Source: Gonocerus acuteangulatus (taxonomy: Eukaryota > Arthropoda > Insecta > Hemiptera > Coreidae). From it: a stretch of 64,000 nucleotides of DNA. Numbering within the stretch: the first letter of the stretch is position 1; each line of letters opens with the position of its first letter. The notes beneath the pieces were generated by a model. That model was not told where the DNA came from. It was given only the letters and a program-made list of their open reading frames with translations, and did not search any database. The stretch lies in the NCBI GenBank assembly GCA_946811695.1, contig OX328126.1:4137702-4201701 (forward strand), written 5' to 3'. Made by a program: the position numbers and the translations under genes. Below are positions 13,896-24,386 of this stretch, one piece after another.

Positions 13896-14764
13896 TGACA
13901 CATTTTCAGTTGAGTTTTATATTGTGTCACTTTAGAAATACTAGTGCGATATCCATGTCCAAAGACTTACCTCTGTTCATACTTCATTGGACAACAGTTC
14001 TGGACTCATACTTACCAACAGGTATCTTCCAATATCTCTGACTTGGCATTCTGAGAAGTACACAGCACTTCCTTCGTTTGGCCAGTAAATGTTTGTTTTT
14101 CTGCTTTTGTTGATATGTTGTTCGAATGCTGAGGTAACGGCGGTAGAGTGTGTTCGATGGAGGTTATAGCTAAGGTTATACCCTGAGGTCAGTTACAGAA
14201 ATAGAGGGTCCCCCTCCCCCTCCAAACACCCACACTCTCTCGTTCGCTGTCTCTTTCTTGTTTTCGATGGTCTCTCCTTTCACCGCATTCCGAGAGGTTT
14301 TGTTTATTCCCTTCTTCCTGTTGTGTTGTATCTTCATTTCTCGTGGCTCTTAAATCATCCGATGTCAGAGACTCAAAAATACAACGGTTTTCTTGAGTGG
14401 TGCAAGAAGTATTTTAGGTTTTAAAAAGTGCGATTCTCAGGAACTGCGTCATCATAGCGCGGTTCCGTTCATATCTCTAGTGCTATTAGTAAAGGAATAG
14501 TAGCAGTTATTGGTGGGGTTTGATCTTTCGTGAAAAATATAAAATAAAATCTCGAAGAGAAAATATATTTAAGGCTCCACAACAGGAAACTGAGAGTATC
14601 ATGGCGACTTCCCCCACCTTCTCAATAATAATAATGTTTCGCAATTTCTTACCTTGTTTTAGTCAAATGCTCGTTTTACTGTTAAATGCAATTAAAATGA
14701 GCAACAACCAGTTAAAACATTAGATAGAGATACAAAAAAAAACCAAAAGAACAAAACTAACATT

Positions 14765-15010
14765 TCCGAATTTTGAAGACTTTATTTCTCCAATTGACAT
14801 CTCCTCATCAAAAATTAGATCAGAACCTCTTTTGTAGAAACTTTAGTCAGCTTTCGAATGGTTATCTTCCACTTACCACGATTCCCTAGCCGTTTTCCAC
14901 ATATTTTAGAAAATATACGAAAATTCCAAAACATTTTCATGCCTGTTAATGAAATACTTTATTTCTATTACTTCATTAACTCCAAACTTTACCTATCGTA
15001 GATTAGATGA
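14765..15010 (+). repeat. Dispersed family E segment
   Basis: A diverged copy of a roughly 200-300-bp repeat recognised by TTTATTTCTCCAATTGACAT, then AGAACCTCTTTTGTAGAAAC, GCTTTCGAATGG, a CCGTTTTC motif, AAAATATACGAAAATTCC and AATACTTTATTTC. Sister copies are at 15985, 21335, 21850, 22395, 37610 and 46900. No end structure or coding capacity seen. Confidence 0.7.
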
Positions 15011-15359
15011 ATATCAAACGTTTCCAGCGCCGGGGGGCCCGGGCCGGGCCTCGAAGTGGAAAAAAAGTATAGTTTATGAGCTTGTAAAAAGAATGGGGCT
15101 TAGAAATATAGGCGGGCGTAGCCTATATTTATTGGAATGGAGTCTATATTTTTTTAATGTACGTACACGTCAAAACAAGTGCAGCCCCAGAATAGTATAT
15201 TTCATTAGGAGTCGTAATAAAACTACAAGTACCGAAACTGGCCTTTGCTGCACCGATTGTCGGCTTTTATTCTCATTTCGCTCAAAACTCAAGATGAAAA
15301 TAATTTTAAAATGTCCAAAGTCCTATATAAAAGTACTAGAATTTTCAGTCTGACTCTGA

Positions 15360-15440
15360 GAAGTGGGGGCCCGGCTCTGAGAAGGGGGGGGCGTGATCTG
15401 GTCCCGGGCCCGGCTCTGAGATGTGGCGGCCCTGGAAAAG
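15360..15440. repeat. Short GC-rich imperfect repeats
   Basis: Three imperfect copies of a GGCCCGGCTCTGAGA-like motif followed by G-runs, in otherwise AT-rich DNA; a related G/C-rich patch is at 15028-15056. The G-runs could form G-quadruplexes. Function unknown. Confidence 0.6.
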
Positions 15441-15984
15441 GTTTCAACTGAATTGATCGTTTCTGAATACCTAAACTGAAAATTACATTGGAAAAGTAGG
15501 TGTTTCAATGTTTCTCGAAAACGGTTACAGATATCGCTTTTAAAATGGTTTCATTCGTTTTCCTATGTTACGGAACCTATAAAACGAGTAACTGCAAGCA
15601 TATGAACTCGGAAACGTAAGCGTTACGATTTTTTTCGCGCGAAGTTTGCTCGAAAAACGATGTTCTGGTGGACGGATTTTGCTGATTAACGAACTTGGCC
15701 TTTGAAATTAGACGAACGATTTTTGTACCAAATTTTATAAAAAACGGAGGCAAATTGGGGAAAACTGTTCGAAAGAACCACCACAAGACCAGTAAAGATG
15801 TAGAAAATATTCACAAGGCGTCTTCGAATCTCTCTCTTGGAAAGCTATATTTCCAACATTTTTTTTCTTATTCTACTTATCCTGCTTTATTGACTAATAC
15901 ATTTTCCTACTAGAAGCAATTAAAAACTAACAAGAAATAAAAATAGACAAAAAGAACCGTTCGAATAAACGAAATCCATTGCTT

Positions 15985-16330
15985 CAAAGTTTTAAGCACT
16001 TATTTCTCGGATTGACATATTCTAATCACAACTTTTTTCAGAACCTTTCTTTGTAAATCATTTAGCAAGCTTTCGAATGGTAACCTTCTGCTTACCAAGA
16101 TATTAAGGAAAATATACGAAATTCCCAAAACTTTTCGTGTCTGTTAATAAAATATTTTATTCTAATCCGTCCTTAACTCCAAACGTAAAAAAAATTTCAA
16201 CATATTAGTTTGGATGAAATTTGAGCATGCAGAAAATGTTTCAACCGAATCCCATGATTCTAAATACCCAAACCAAAAACTTTATACAACAACTATTTTT
16301 TCAATTTTTTTGGAAACGGTTACAGGTATC
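15985..16330 (+). repeat. Dispersed family E segment (longer copy)
   Basis: Contains AAGCACTTATTTCTC, CAGAACCTTTCTTTGTA, AAGCTTTCGAATGGTAACC, AATATACGAAATTCCCAAAA, and downstream GATGAAATTTGAGCATGC and TTGGAAACGGTTACAG. The downstream part matches the reverse strand at 21300-21430, so the repeat unit is at least 300 bp. Confidence 0.72.
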
Positions 16331-16334
16331 GCCT

Positions 16335-16348
16335 TCACACACACACAC

Positions 16349-16405
<57 letters not shown>
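16335..16405. repeat. (CA)n-(TA)n microsatellite
   Basis: Alternating CA then TA tract directly after a family E copy. At 21125-21188 a (TA)n tract again sits next to a family E copy in the opposite orientation, so the microsatellite may be part of the repeat unit. Confidence 0.95.
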
Positions 16406-16407
<2 letters not shown>

Positions 16408-16685
16408 AACTTCTATAGTCAAATTACTTTTTACATAAATGTATATGCAAAAGAATGGGGCAGACAAAATAAACTACCCCTAAATAAACTCTGTTATGAA
16501 AAACATGATTATTTTCTTACGTTCACTTTCAAATTATCGATTTGATTAACAACTGTTGATTGAGGTGTTGGCAGCATTTGCTGAGCATTGTACAACCTTT
16601 CATTTATTTTGCTTTATGCAAGGCATCATGGTCCAGCTGTAACAACAGGTGCTTTGTATTCCTTCCTTTCGCACATTTTTTTTTC

Positions 16686-17450
16686 GGTAAAACTGAAGTT
16701 TCACGCCCTCCAAACCGATTTCTTTTACACTTCTCACAACAATGTATTTTGCTGCACTAAACACGAATACGTCAAAAAAAACCTTCGCATTTAACTAGGA
16801 AAGAAGTTATTAAGCACTAAAGTTCACTATTATGCAGGTTATGAGAGCTAATGTAAACAACTAAATTTGTGACGACTTTAAGGCATAAATGACTTTAAGG
16901 CATAAATGACGACTTTAAGGCATACATGACTTTAAGGCATACATGCTATGCGTTTCCGCTCGCTCAAGAAGATAACAAAACCCCAGTCAATCCAACTCGC
17001 TAAAATTAATAGAATTCTAATAGAATATAATATTAAGCACTAAAGTTCACTGTTAGGAAGGTTATAAAACTAGGCGTAAACAGCGTAAATACGCGCATGC
17101 GCAGATATGTAACATTGGGAAACAGAGAACTCTCATTTGAAATGTTCAGAAACCATTTATTCAAAAATATTGTTAATTTTAAGGGCATCCTCACCCGTCG
17201 TCACCTGTCGCTTAAGGGCATACGTGCTATGCGTTTCTGCTCGCTACGCTCGCTCAAGAAGATAACAAAACCCCAGTCAATCCAACTCGCTAAAATTAAT
17301 AGAATTCTATTAACTTTAGTGCTTAATAACTTCTTTTCTAGTTAAATGCGAAGTTTTTTTTTTAACGTATTCGTGTTTAGTGCATCAAAAAACGTTATTG
17401 TACAAAATTTGAAAGAAATCGGTTTGGAGGGCGTGAAACTGCATTTTACC
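16686..17450. mobile_element. Foldback family F element with arms of about 150 bp
   Basis: The left end begins GGTAAAACTGAAG and the right end is its inverse (CTGCATTTTACC). The arms pair over roughly 150 bp, including CACTAAACACGAATACGT, AACTAGGAAAGAAG and AAGCACTAAAGTTCAC. The same arms flank 60013-60570. A 7-bp target duplication TTTTTTC is present on both sides, though it is low complexity. The centre contains CTATGCGTTTC, GCTCGCTACGCTCGCTCAAG and CAATCCAACTCGC. There is no transposase. The superfamily is not assigned. Confidence 0.82.
16868..16945. repeat. Short tandem repeat GACTTTAAGGCATAMAT
   Basis: Four imperfect copies of a roughly 17-20-bp unit inside the foldback element. Directly visible; no coding role. 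Confidence 0.85.
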
Positions 17451-17470
17451 TTTTTTCCTTCTTGTTCAAA

Positions 17471-17915
17471 TTACCTTGCAATACTTGTCAACATTCATGA
17501 TTCCATTAATGACCCATGCAATAAATTACCTTGCAATACTTGTCAACATTCATGATTCCATTAATGACCTATGCAATAAATTACCTTGCAATACTTGTCA
17601 ACATTCATGATTCCATTAATGACCTATGCAATAAATTACCTTGCAATACTTGTCAACATTCATGATTCCATTAATGACCTATGCAATAAATTACCTTGCA
17701 ATACTTGTCAACATTCATGATTCCATTAATGACCTATGCAATAAATTACCTTGCAATACTTGTCAACATTCATGATTCCATTAATGACCTATGCAATAAA
17801 TTACCTTGCAATACTTGTCAACATTCATGATTCCATTAATGACCTATGCAATAAATTACCTTGCAATACTTGTCAACATTCATGATTCCATTAATGACCT
17901 ATGCAATAAATTTAC
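17471..17915. repeat. 55-bp tandem repeat, 8 copies
   Basis: Copies start TTACCTTGCAATACTTGTCA at 17471, 17526, 17581, 17636, 17691, 17746, 17801 and 17856, exactly 55 bp apart, nearly identical. The array begins about 20 bp outside the right end of the foldback element. Confidence 0.97.
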
Positions 17916-18516
17916 TATTATTATAACGCCTACTTTTAGTGCTTATATAATTGTTTAGGCGTTAAAAAGTTTCCAATTTTAATTTTCATTATGTTACTCG
18001 AATTCTAATTTTCACTCTTATAGGAAAAATGTTATTCATTACCATCTGAAGATATTTTGTATTTATGAAATAACAAAAATATTTTCTTCCAATAAATTGA
18101 GTGCACGAATAATTTGTTGACCCGTAATGGCGTCACAGAATATTTCCTCGATAAACCATTTCAAAAGTGAATATATCTGGATTAGAGGGCATGAAATAGT
18201 GTGAAGACATTTGGCACTTCAGTTTTGGGCGAAACTGTTTGGCACTTCAGTTTTGGGCGAATGCCAGCAATGAATTTATTATACGCTGATAAAAAGAAAA
18301 GCTGACGGACCTGTGAAAAATAAAGGAAAAATTCTAAAACGGTAAGGGACGAGGGAAGGAGTGACGGCTGACGTCAGTACCTGGTGACGTCACTAGTTTA
18401 CTGCGTTTGATTTGGTTATTGAAGCGTTCTCCTAGGGTGCAGCACCAGATTCAACCTCCTTGGTGACAATATCTTTACGGTGCAATGTTCCTTGCTGAAT
18501 GGTATGCATCTTTTTT
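17916..18516. other. Unclassified AT-rich stretch
   Basis: No gene supported. It contains a short direct duplication of TTTGGCACTTCAGTTTTGGG (18211-18260). No other structure recognised. Confidence 0.5.
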
Positions 18517-19710
18517 AGCACTTTCCTCCGAAGGAAAGTAGCTATTGAGGTTGGACTCATGACGGAATTTTTGAAAAATTTCTTCAAATCTTTATCGATC
18601 CTACCTAGTAGACAGCGAAAATGACCCCCGTTAAAATTTATGTATATCTATATATATATATGCATATATATATATATGTGTCTGTTAACACGATAGCGGC
18701 CAGAGTTTTTGTTATTTCGCCACGAAACTTGGTATATAGCATTCAATTAGCAAACGATTGAACGAGTTCGTTAACCACCAAAATCGGTCCACCGGAAGGG
18801 GGGGTTTACCCCGAGCCCAAAACACTAATTTGACCATTTCAGCCGTAACATTTGTTATATTTCAACGAAACTTGGTATTCGTAGTAGTAATATAGAGAGA
18901 AAAGTGAGATATAAAAATGAACTAAATCAGTTCATAAGGAGGGGGGGTTTACTCTGGACCGACAATACCAATTCGCCACTACCAGCCATGATTTTTGGTA
19001 TATTTCGACGAAACTCGGTATTCATAGTGGTAATTTACAGGTGAATATGTGTTGTAAAAATAAACTAAATCGGTTCATTAGGAGGGGGGGTTTACTCCAG
19101 ACCCACAATACCAATTCGCCACTACCAACCGTGATTTTTGGTATATTTCGACGAAACTCTTTATTCGTAGTGGTAATCTACAGGTAAATATGTGTTGTAA
19201 AAATAAACTAAATCGGTTCTTTAGGAGGGGGGGTTTACTCCGGACCCAAATTACTAATATACTCATACTGGTCGTAATTTCTGCTTTATTGTAACGAAAC
19301 GCGCTATACGTCGTGGGTAACTCATGAGAAAGAAGTGTTGTAAAAATGAGATGAATCGGGGGATTTACTTTGTAATATATTTTAATAGAAAAGGCAGCCA
19401 GACATAGGTTCACAAAGGCGCCGCAAGGAGCGCTAGAGGGACTGTATCCGGTTCCTGCATTAGATCAAAATACGATAATATGAGGTTTTTTGTATTTATT
19501 ACGTAGTGCAGTAGGTGCTATGTGTAAACATAACTCTGGAAGCAAATTAATAATTTATCAGTTACTCATTACAAAATTAAAAGAGATAGAAACTATTCAT
19601 GTTTTTATTTTATTTATGTAGGATATTTTAAGCAAATTGTTCTGGAAAGCAGTCTACACTACCCAAATTCTGAGGAAAGTGCTTAGTTATGCAGCTCCTG
19701 CGTGACGGAC
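18517..19710 (-). mobile_element. Hairpin-ended element (family H), Helentron/HINE-like, copy 1
   Basis: The left end AGCACTTTCCTCCGAAGGAAAGT forms a terminal hairpin and the right end is CTCCTGCGTGACGGAC. Both ends are flanked by T-runs (T6 left, T5 right), which fits insertion within a T-run. Near the right end, AAAGTGCTTAGTTATGCAGC carries a subterminal motif inverse to the left-end AGCACTTT. The core holds a microsatellite (18650-18677) and about three diverged units of a roughly 145-bp minisatellite (18860-19250) with G7-8 tracts and the phrase ACGAAACTTGGTATTC. No Rep/helicase is encoded. Hairpin end, subterminal inverted motif, minisatellite core and T|T target together suggest a non-autonomous Helentron; this is inference. 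The related copy 56529-58046 is in the opposite orientation. Confidence 0.72.
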
Positions 19711-19875
19711 TTTTTGTTAGGTTGTGTTTCCCAACCTGTACACAACGGCAAGCTATACTGCCGAATTTCAAGACAATCGTATATCAAGCAAGTGTAAGGA
19801 ACGGAAAATAACAAGCATTAAAAAACTAGGGGAAACCGACAAAAAAAACCGATCTAACGAACGATTCCAATACTT
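19711..19875. other. Short unclassified spacer
   Basis: Between the hairpin-ended element and the hAT-like MITE. Ends in the 8-bp target duplication CAATACTT (19868-19875). Confidence 0.5.
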
Positions 19876-20155
19876 CATTGGGCGTATATAAGGGGGGGGG
19901 AGGCTGAGGGGGCTGCGGCCCCTCCCGAAATTTTCATTTGATGGTAAAAATGGGTCATAAAAACCTTAAAAATAAATTAAATAAGATTACTTAGTTAATA
20001 AGAAGTAGTTTATTTTAGGTGTAATAGCGTTTTAGTTGCCTAAAACTATTCCAAGCTCTTAATTTTTCATATTCCATACCCCGGAAATGGTCTCAGCCTC
20101 CCCCCCCCGAAATTTTCCCAGCCCCTCCCGAAATTATTTCCTATAAACGCCGATG
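19876..20155 (+). mobile_element. hAT-like MITE with perfect 8-bp target duplication
   Basis: 280-bp element with inverted ends CATTGGGCGTATATAAGG (left) and, read inward from the right, CATCGGCGTTTATAGG. It is flanked by a perfect direct repeat CAATACTT (19868-19875 and 20156-20163), the 8-bp target-duplication length used by hAT transposons. Runs of G near the left end and C near the right end, plus ends resembling GGGCGTA, are typical of non-autonomous hAT families in invertebrates. No ORF. Other copies: 47158-47386, 48964-49222 (reverse), and end fragments at 33369 and 54709. Confidence 0.85.
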
Positions 20156-20986
20156 CAATACTTTCGAAGTTTTAAGCCCTTATTTATACACATGAAACCA
20201 TCAAATACTACTTGAGAACCGATTTTTTTTTTATTTTACCACCAGCTTTTTTTATTTTAAATACCACATGTAGGCCGAGTTTTCGTACGGAATTTAATGA
20301 TGTTCGAATGGTCACCTTCAACATTCCACGAATACAAACCTTTCTCGAGATATTTAAGAATTTTTACGAAAATTCTGAAACTGATCATGTCTATCAAAAA
20401 AAAATTATTTGAACTTTAACACCTCTTTATAAAGTAGGCCTTTCGATTTGCAGTCCGACTTAGTAGTACTACTAGTTGGATAGTAGACTCAACTCACACT
20501 CCGACTTGCTATCCAACTACCGATACAACTTTAGTCCTAGTCTGTTTTCAGGACTGTGTACGTCACTCAGGGGCCGAAGTATGTATCGAGTGCAGACCGA
20601 AGATGCCCGAAGGTCAAGCACTGACTGAGCTAAGTTGGACGACTTTGATCCGACTCACGCTCCAACTCCGTAGCCAGTCGGATGTCGGACCTTCGAGTCG
20701 TCCCTCTAAATGTTCCGACTCGTCCAACTAGACTTTCAACAAGGCCATTCACGATCCGACTTGTGGTCAAACTTCGGAAGTTGGACAAATCGACTGCAAT
20801 TCGGGACGAGAATGGCCTGCTTAAGTTATGCAGATTTTGAGCTAAGTAATCTACAGTTTATCAAACTGTTTTAGCCAGATTAGGGCTGACGCCATTTTTA
20901 TCTCTATTGGGAATCGAACCTCCGACCTTTGACACGGAATCTCTGTAAACAAAACTTTTGGTACGTCGTAGACAAAAGTCCAGCTT
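20156..20986. other. Unclassified region with a motif-rich island
   Basis: No gene supported. 20440-20810 is markedly less AT-rich than its surroundings and full of short near-repeats of TCCGACT, TCCAACT and AGTTGGA on both strands. 20905-20935 read on the minus strand resembles a tRNA T-arm (GGAGGTTCGATTCCCAATAG), perhaps a SINE fragment. Confidence 0.45.
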
Positions 20987-21123
20987 TTAGCGCGGTTCCT
21001 CCCTCCCTTCATAGGGAGGAACCCCGCTTATAACGTTGATCTCATGAAACAATCCGGAAGTGCTGACTAGAAAATTTCGCGTTTCAGAACCCCTAGAGGC
21101 CGAAAATAACGGTGGTTCAAATT

Positions 21124-21124
<1 letters not shown>
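20987..21124 (-). mobile_element. Hairpin-terminated repeat (family G), end fragment
   Basis: Minus-strand 3' end reads GGTTCCTCCCT-loop-AGGGAGGAACC (hairpin 20994-21023) followed by GCGCTAAAA. The next bases, CGCTTATAACGTTGATCTC and ATCCGGAAGTGC, recur at 39794-39945 and, more diverged, at 36383-36520 and 59227-59365. All four are preceded on the plus strand by T-rich sequence. A terminal hairpin plus T-run insertion resembles Helitron/Helentron 3' ends. Runs into a (TA)n tract at 21125. Confidence 0.65.

Positions 21125-21188
<64 letters not shown>
21125..21188. repeat. (TA)n microsatellite
   Basis: Uninterrupted alternating TA between family G and family E sequence. Confidence 0.97.
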
Positions 21189-21191
<3 letters not shown>

Positions 21192-22570
21192 TTCTCGCGG
21201 ATTTCTGGCGTCCCTAATGGAGAATTTTTGAGTTCATATGCTTGGAAGTACTTGTTTTACAGGCTTCTTGGGCTAGGAAAACGAATGACACCATTTTTAA
21301 GGCGATAGCTTTAACCGTTTTCGAGAAAATTGGAAACATAGTTGCTGAATAACGTTTTTGGTTTGGGTACTTAGAATCATGGAATTCAGTTGAAACATTT
21401 TTTGCATGTTTGAATTTCATCAAAACTAACATGTTAAACTTTTGGTTACGTTTGGAGTCAAGGAAGGGTTACGAGTAGAATAAAATATTTTATGAACAGA
21501 CATGAAAAGTTTTGGGAACTTCGTATACTTTCATTAATATCTCGAACACGGTTGGAAAATTTTGATAAGCGTATAGAAACTATTTGAAAGCTTTCTAAAT
21601 TTTCTACAAAAAAAATTCTGAAACAATTTTTGATTAGGTGATGTCAATCGGAGAAATAAGTGCTTAAAACTTCAAATACGTGTGTTTAGTTCTTATGAAC
21701 GGGTTTTTGTAGTTCTTTTTGTAATTTTTGTCTCTTTCCCTTAGTTTTTTATTGCTTTTTATTTTTGTAATTTCTTATGTTGTATTTGTAAGGAAAATGT
21801 ATTTGTGTGTAAAACAGGGTAGGTAAAATGAGACCAATTTTCTGTTGCTAGAAATAATGAAAAGTTTTGGTAAATTCGTATATTTTCATTAATATCTCGA
21901 AAACGGTTGAAAATCTTGGGAAGCGAAAGGTTACCATTCGAAAGCTTACTAAATGGTCTACAAAAAAGGTTCTGAAGAAAGGTTTGAATAAGCGATGTCA
22001 ATCGCAGAAATAAGTGCTAAAATGTTTAAGTAATTGATATCATTTATTCGAACGGTTCTTTTTGTCTGTTTTTATTCCTTGTTATTTTTTAATTGCTTAT
22101 AGTTGGATAATGTATTTGACAATAAAATAGATTAATTAAAATAATAAAAACAATTCATTGTTAGAAATATATCAGGCTGTACCGTATGAAATGTCAGTTT
22201 TGGATTTGCCGATTTCCTTCAAATGTCTTGAAACTGTCGAGGCTCCTAATCCGAGTTCTTTGGCATATTCCCTAGTGTTTGTAATTGCTTATAGTAGTCA
22301 AATGTATTTGCCAATAAAACAGGATACGTATAATTAGAATATTTTATTTTTGCGGAATCTTGGGATTCTCAGATGCCGTATGAATATCTATTAGGCCCCC
22401 TTCGTATTTTTTCCTTAATATCTCGAAAAGGGTTAGGAAATCGTGGCAAGTGAAATGTAACAGTTCGAAAGCTTACTAAATTCTCTACAAAAAATGTTTT
22501 GAAGAAATGTTTGATGGGGTCGTCACATTAGGAGAAATAAGTGCTTAAAACTTAGTTAGTTTCGTTTATT
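21189..22570 (-). repeat. Dispersed family E, three diverged copies in a row
   Basis: Minus-strand copies at about 21300-21675, 21850-22030 and 22395-22560, each with the family E landmarks in reverse: TTTTGGGAAcTTCGTATA, TTAATATCTCGAAAACGG, CATTCGAAAGCTTACTAAAT and GGAGAAATAAGTGCTTAAAA. The tandem-like arrangement with 400-500-bp spacing suggests a larger decayed repeat unit. No ORF with a recognisable domain. Confidence 0.65.
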
Positions 22571-24060
22571 TAAACCCCCCCCCCCGCAGTTTTTTTTCAC
22601 TGCTCGTTATTTTTGTACTTGCTTAGAGCAGTCAAATGTATTCGTCAGTAAACAGGATACGTATAATTAGAAGCAATATTTTTTTTTTGTTAGAATTCGA
22701 AGATGCCGTATGAATATCTAGATTACAGTACTGGTGTTGATTTCGTTCTTTAGAATTTTTCTTGGTATTCCCTATTTTCATCTGTTACCCATAGTTTTTT
22801 ACTGTTAGTAGTTTTTTCTTATTGATTATAGAATATAAATCTATTTGGCTATAAAACAGGATACGTAAAATTAGTAACAATATTTCTGAGATTTCTGAGC
22901 GAAATGCCTTGTAAGATTTTCTACCACCACGAACGGCGTTTTTCCTCTATTTTTATCCACTAGATAGGCTTTATTTGGCATATTATTCTAAATATGTTTT
23001 ATTAAGCGGGGGATTCTGATGAAATGTAGTGTTTTTCTGTGGATTTTAATTACGATGTATCTAAGATTGGGTAACATTAGCGAGTCTACATAGTTAAGAA
23101 CCGACGACGGAGGTAGACTTCTTGCTTTGATTTAGTCTACATATGTATATTAAGTCCTAAATCCAAAAAATAAACTTCACAACGGTTAGCTACTATGAGC
23201 GAATAGAGAGTCGGTTCAGTGCCCATAGAAACAGACGGTCCGCAGGAAATTTACCTGCTTGGAGTTAATCCTCAAGAGTTGTAAATATACCCCAGGTATC
23301 TGCCGACACAAATACAAAGCCTAGCTACGGTACAGAGAGCAACTTAATGACTTCATTCACCAAAATTTCTTAAACTATACTAGATTCTGAAATAACACAG
23401 TTCCAAACATAGGTTATATACTAAATATTCATAAAGACTACTTAGTTGTAAACCGATTCATCAATTAGCAATCAATAGTTTTCAACACAGGTTATATACT
23501 AAATATTGATAAAAAGTATTTAAGTAGAAAAAAAAACAAGCTTCCTCAAGACTTGTTTTTGGTCCATTTGTATCTACTCCATAAACTTAATTAGGTATAT
23601 TATTCTATATCTTGACTTTTTATTCGTCAAGACTTGTTATTTGTCCTTCTGTATCTACTAGATAGGCTTTATTCGGCATATTATTCTATATAGGCTATAT
23701 TAGGCAGGGTATTCTTCTCAATCTTGAGTACTTCTTCGTGATCCTTCTTTATCCACTAGAAAAGGCTTTGTTAGGCATATTTTGTATTGATTTATAGAGC
23801 TTTGCTTTAGAATGAGAGCCGGATTGTGTAATTTCCGCTTCTCACAGTTAGCTACTGTCGGTGTCCCCGACGCCTTAATATCACTTTTATTCGAGATGTT
23901 CGAGAGGATTTTGACAATTTTCACGACATATATAGAAAAAAAAAAGGTTTATTTATTTTCTAAGCTTTTCAAATGACACTAGGGATATGAATGGAACCGC
24001 GCTAAGATGATGCAGTTCCTGCGAGTCGGACTTTTTGGAGTTACTGGTGCTTCTACTCTC
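22571..24060. other. Unclassified AT-rich region with weak 75-100-bp repeats
   Basis: No gene supported. Phrases such as TCTACTAGATAGGCTTTATT, GGCATATTATTCTATAT and CAAGACTTGTT recur near 22965, 23575, 23650, 23715 and 23755, giving an imperfect repeat series. ATACGTATAATTAGAA also recurs near 22325 and 22660. Confidence 0.45.
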
Positions 24061-24063
24061 TTG

Positions 24064-24258
24064 AATATTTAAATTTTAACGTCCATTATTATTAACTAAG
24101 AATTTTAGGACGGGTTATCTATAGGTTACCACCCTTTTCTAGCCAGGATGCCTTTTCTTTTTTCTAAAGAAAAGCCACCAGTGGGAATCGAATCCACGAC
24201 CATCGGCTCGGAGTGTTACATGCTCACGCCTTAACACTCACGGCCATCGGGCCTCCAA
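24064..24258 (-). mobile_element. tRNA-Leu/Ser-like SINE (family C)
   Basis: On the minus strand the head from 24258 starts GGAGGCCCGATGGCCGTGAG, with box A-like GATGGCCGTGAGTGTTAAGG and box B-like GGATTCGATTCCCAC, separated by an extra-arm-length insert as in tRNA-Leu/Ser. Downstream comes a body with AAAAGGGTGGTAACCTATAG and the tail GTTAATAATAATGGACGTT. The 3' part recurs at 51405-51494, and the AAAGGGTGGTAA module also lies in the 5S-headed SINE at 47489-47670. No clear target duplication was found. Transcription would be by RNA polymerase III from the internal boxes. Confidence 0.78.
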
Positions 24259-24311
24259 AGTATATTTACATAAATGCAAAGGCTTACTTTCTCTAATTGA
24301 ACTTCCAATAG

Positions 24312-24386
24312 TAAGGCCAGTTGAGACTGAAAGAATCCAATATGGCGAAAATCAGTCAGCTGATCAATAACCGATCAGCTGATCAA
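24312..24386. repeat. Half-copy of the palindromic MITE at 25251
   Basis: GAATCCAATATGGCGAAAAT and CAGTCAGCTGATCAATAA match an arm of the 25251-25381 foldback; it then turns back briefly (GATCAGCTGATCAATA). Confidence 0.7.

Larger units (their letters stand above)
12463..13952. mobile_element. Family T element with inverted ends, 2 minisatellite units and a nested LINE
   Basis: The left end begins ATATCGCACTAGTATTTCTA and continues AAGTGAC. The right end (13928-13952) is the reverse complement of this. The same two ends bracket 43141-46195. Inside are a 5' segment (about 12480-12580), a LINE fragment (12581-13587) that splits it, a partial restart of the element (13588-13715) and two 89-bp minisatellite units (13717-13895). 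The outermost ATAT is a palindrome, so it could be part of the inverted repeat or a 4-bp target duplication. No transposase is present. It is non-autonomous. Either a MITE or a Helentron-associated element (which commonly pair inverted ends with a minisatellite core) would fit; superfamily unresolved. Confidence 0.8.
13953..16685. other. AT-rich unclassified region with dispersed repeat segments
   Basis: No gene supported. It contains two members of dispersed family E (14765-15010 and 15985-16330), GC-rich patches at 15028-15056 and 15360-15440, an inverted match to 23977-24020 at 14436-14486, and a (CA)/(TA) microsatellite. The short open frames have no recognisable domain. Confidence 0.5.
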
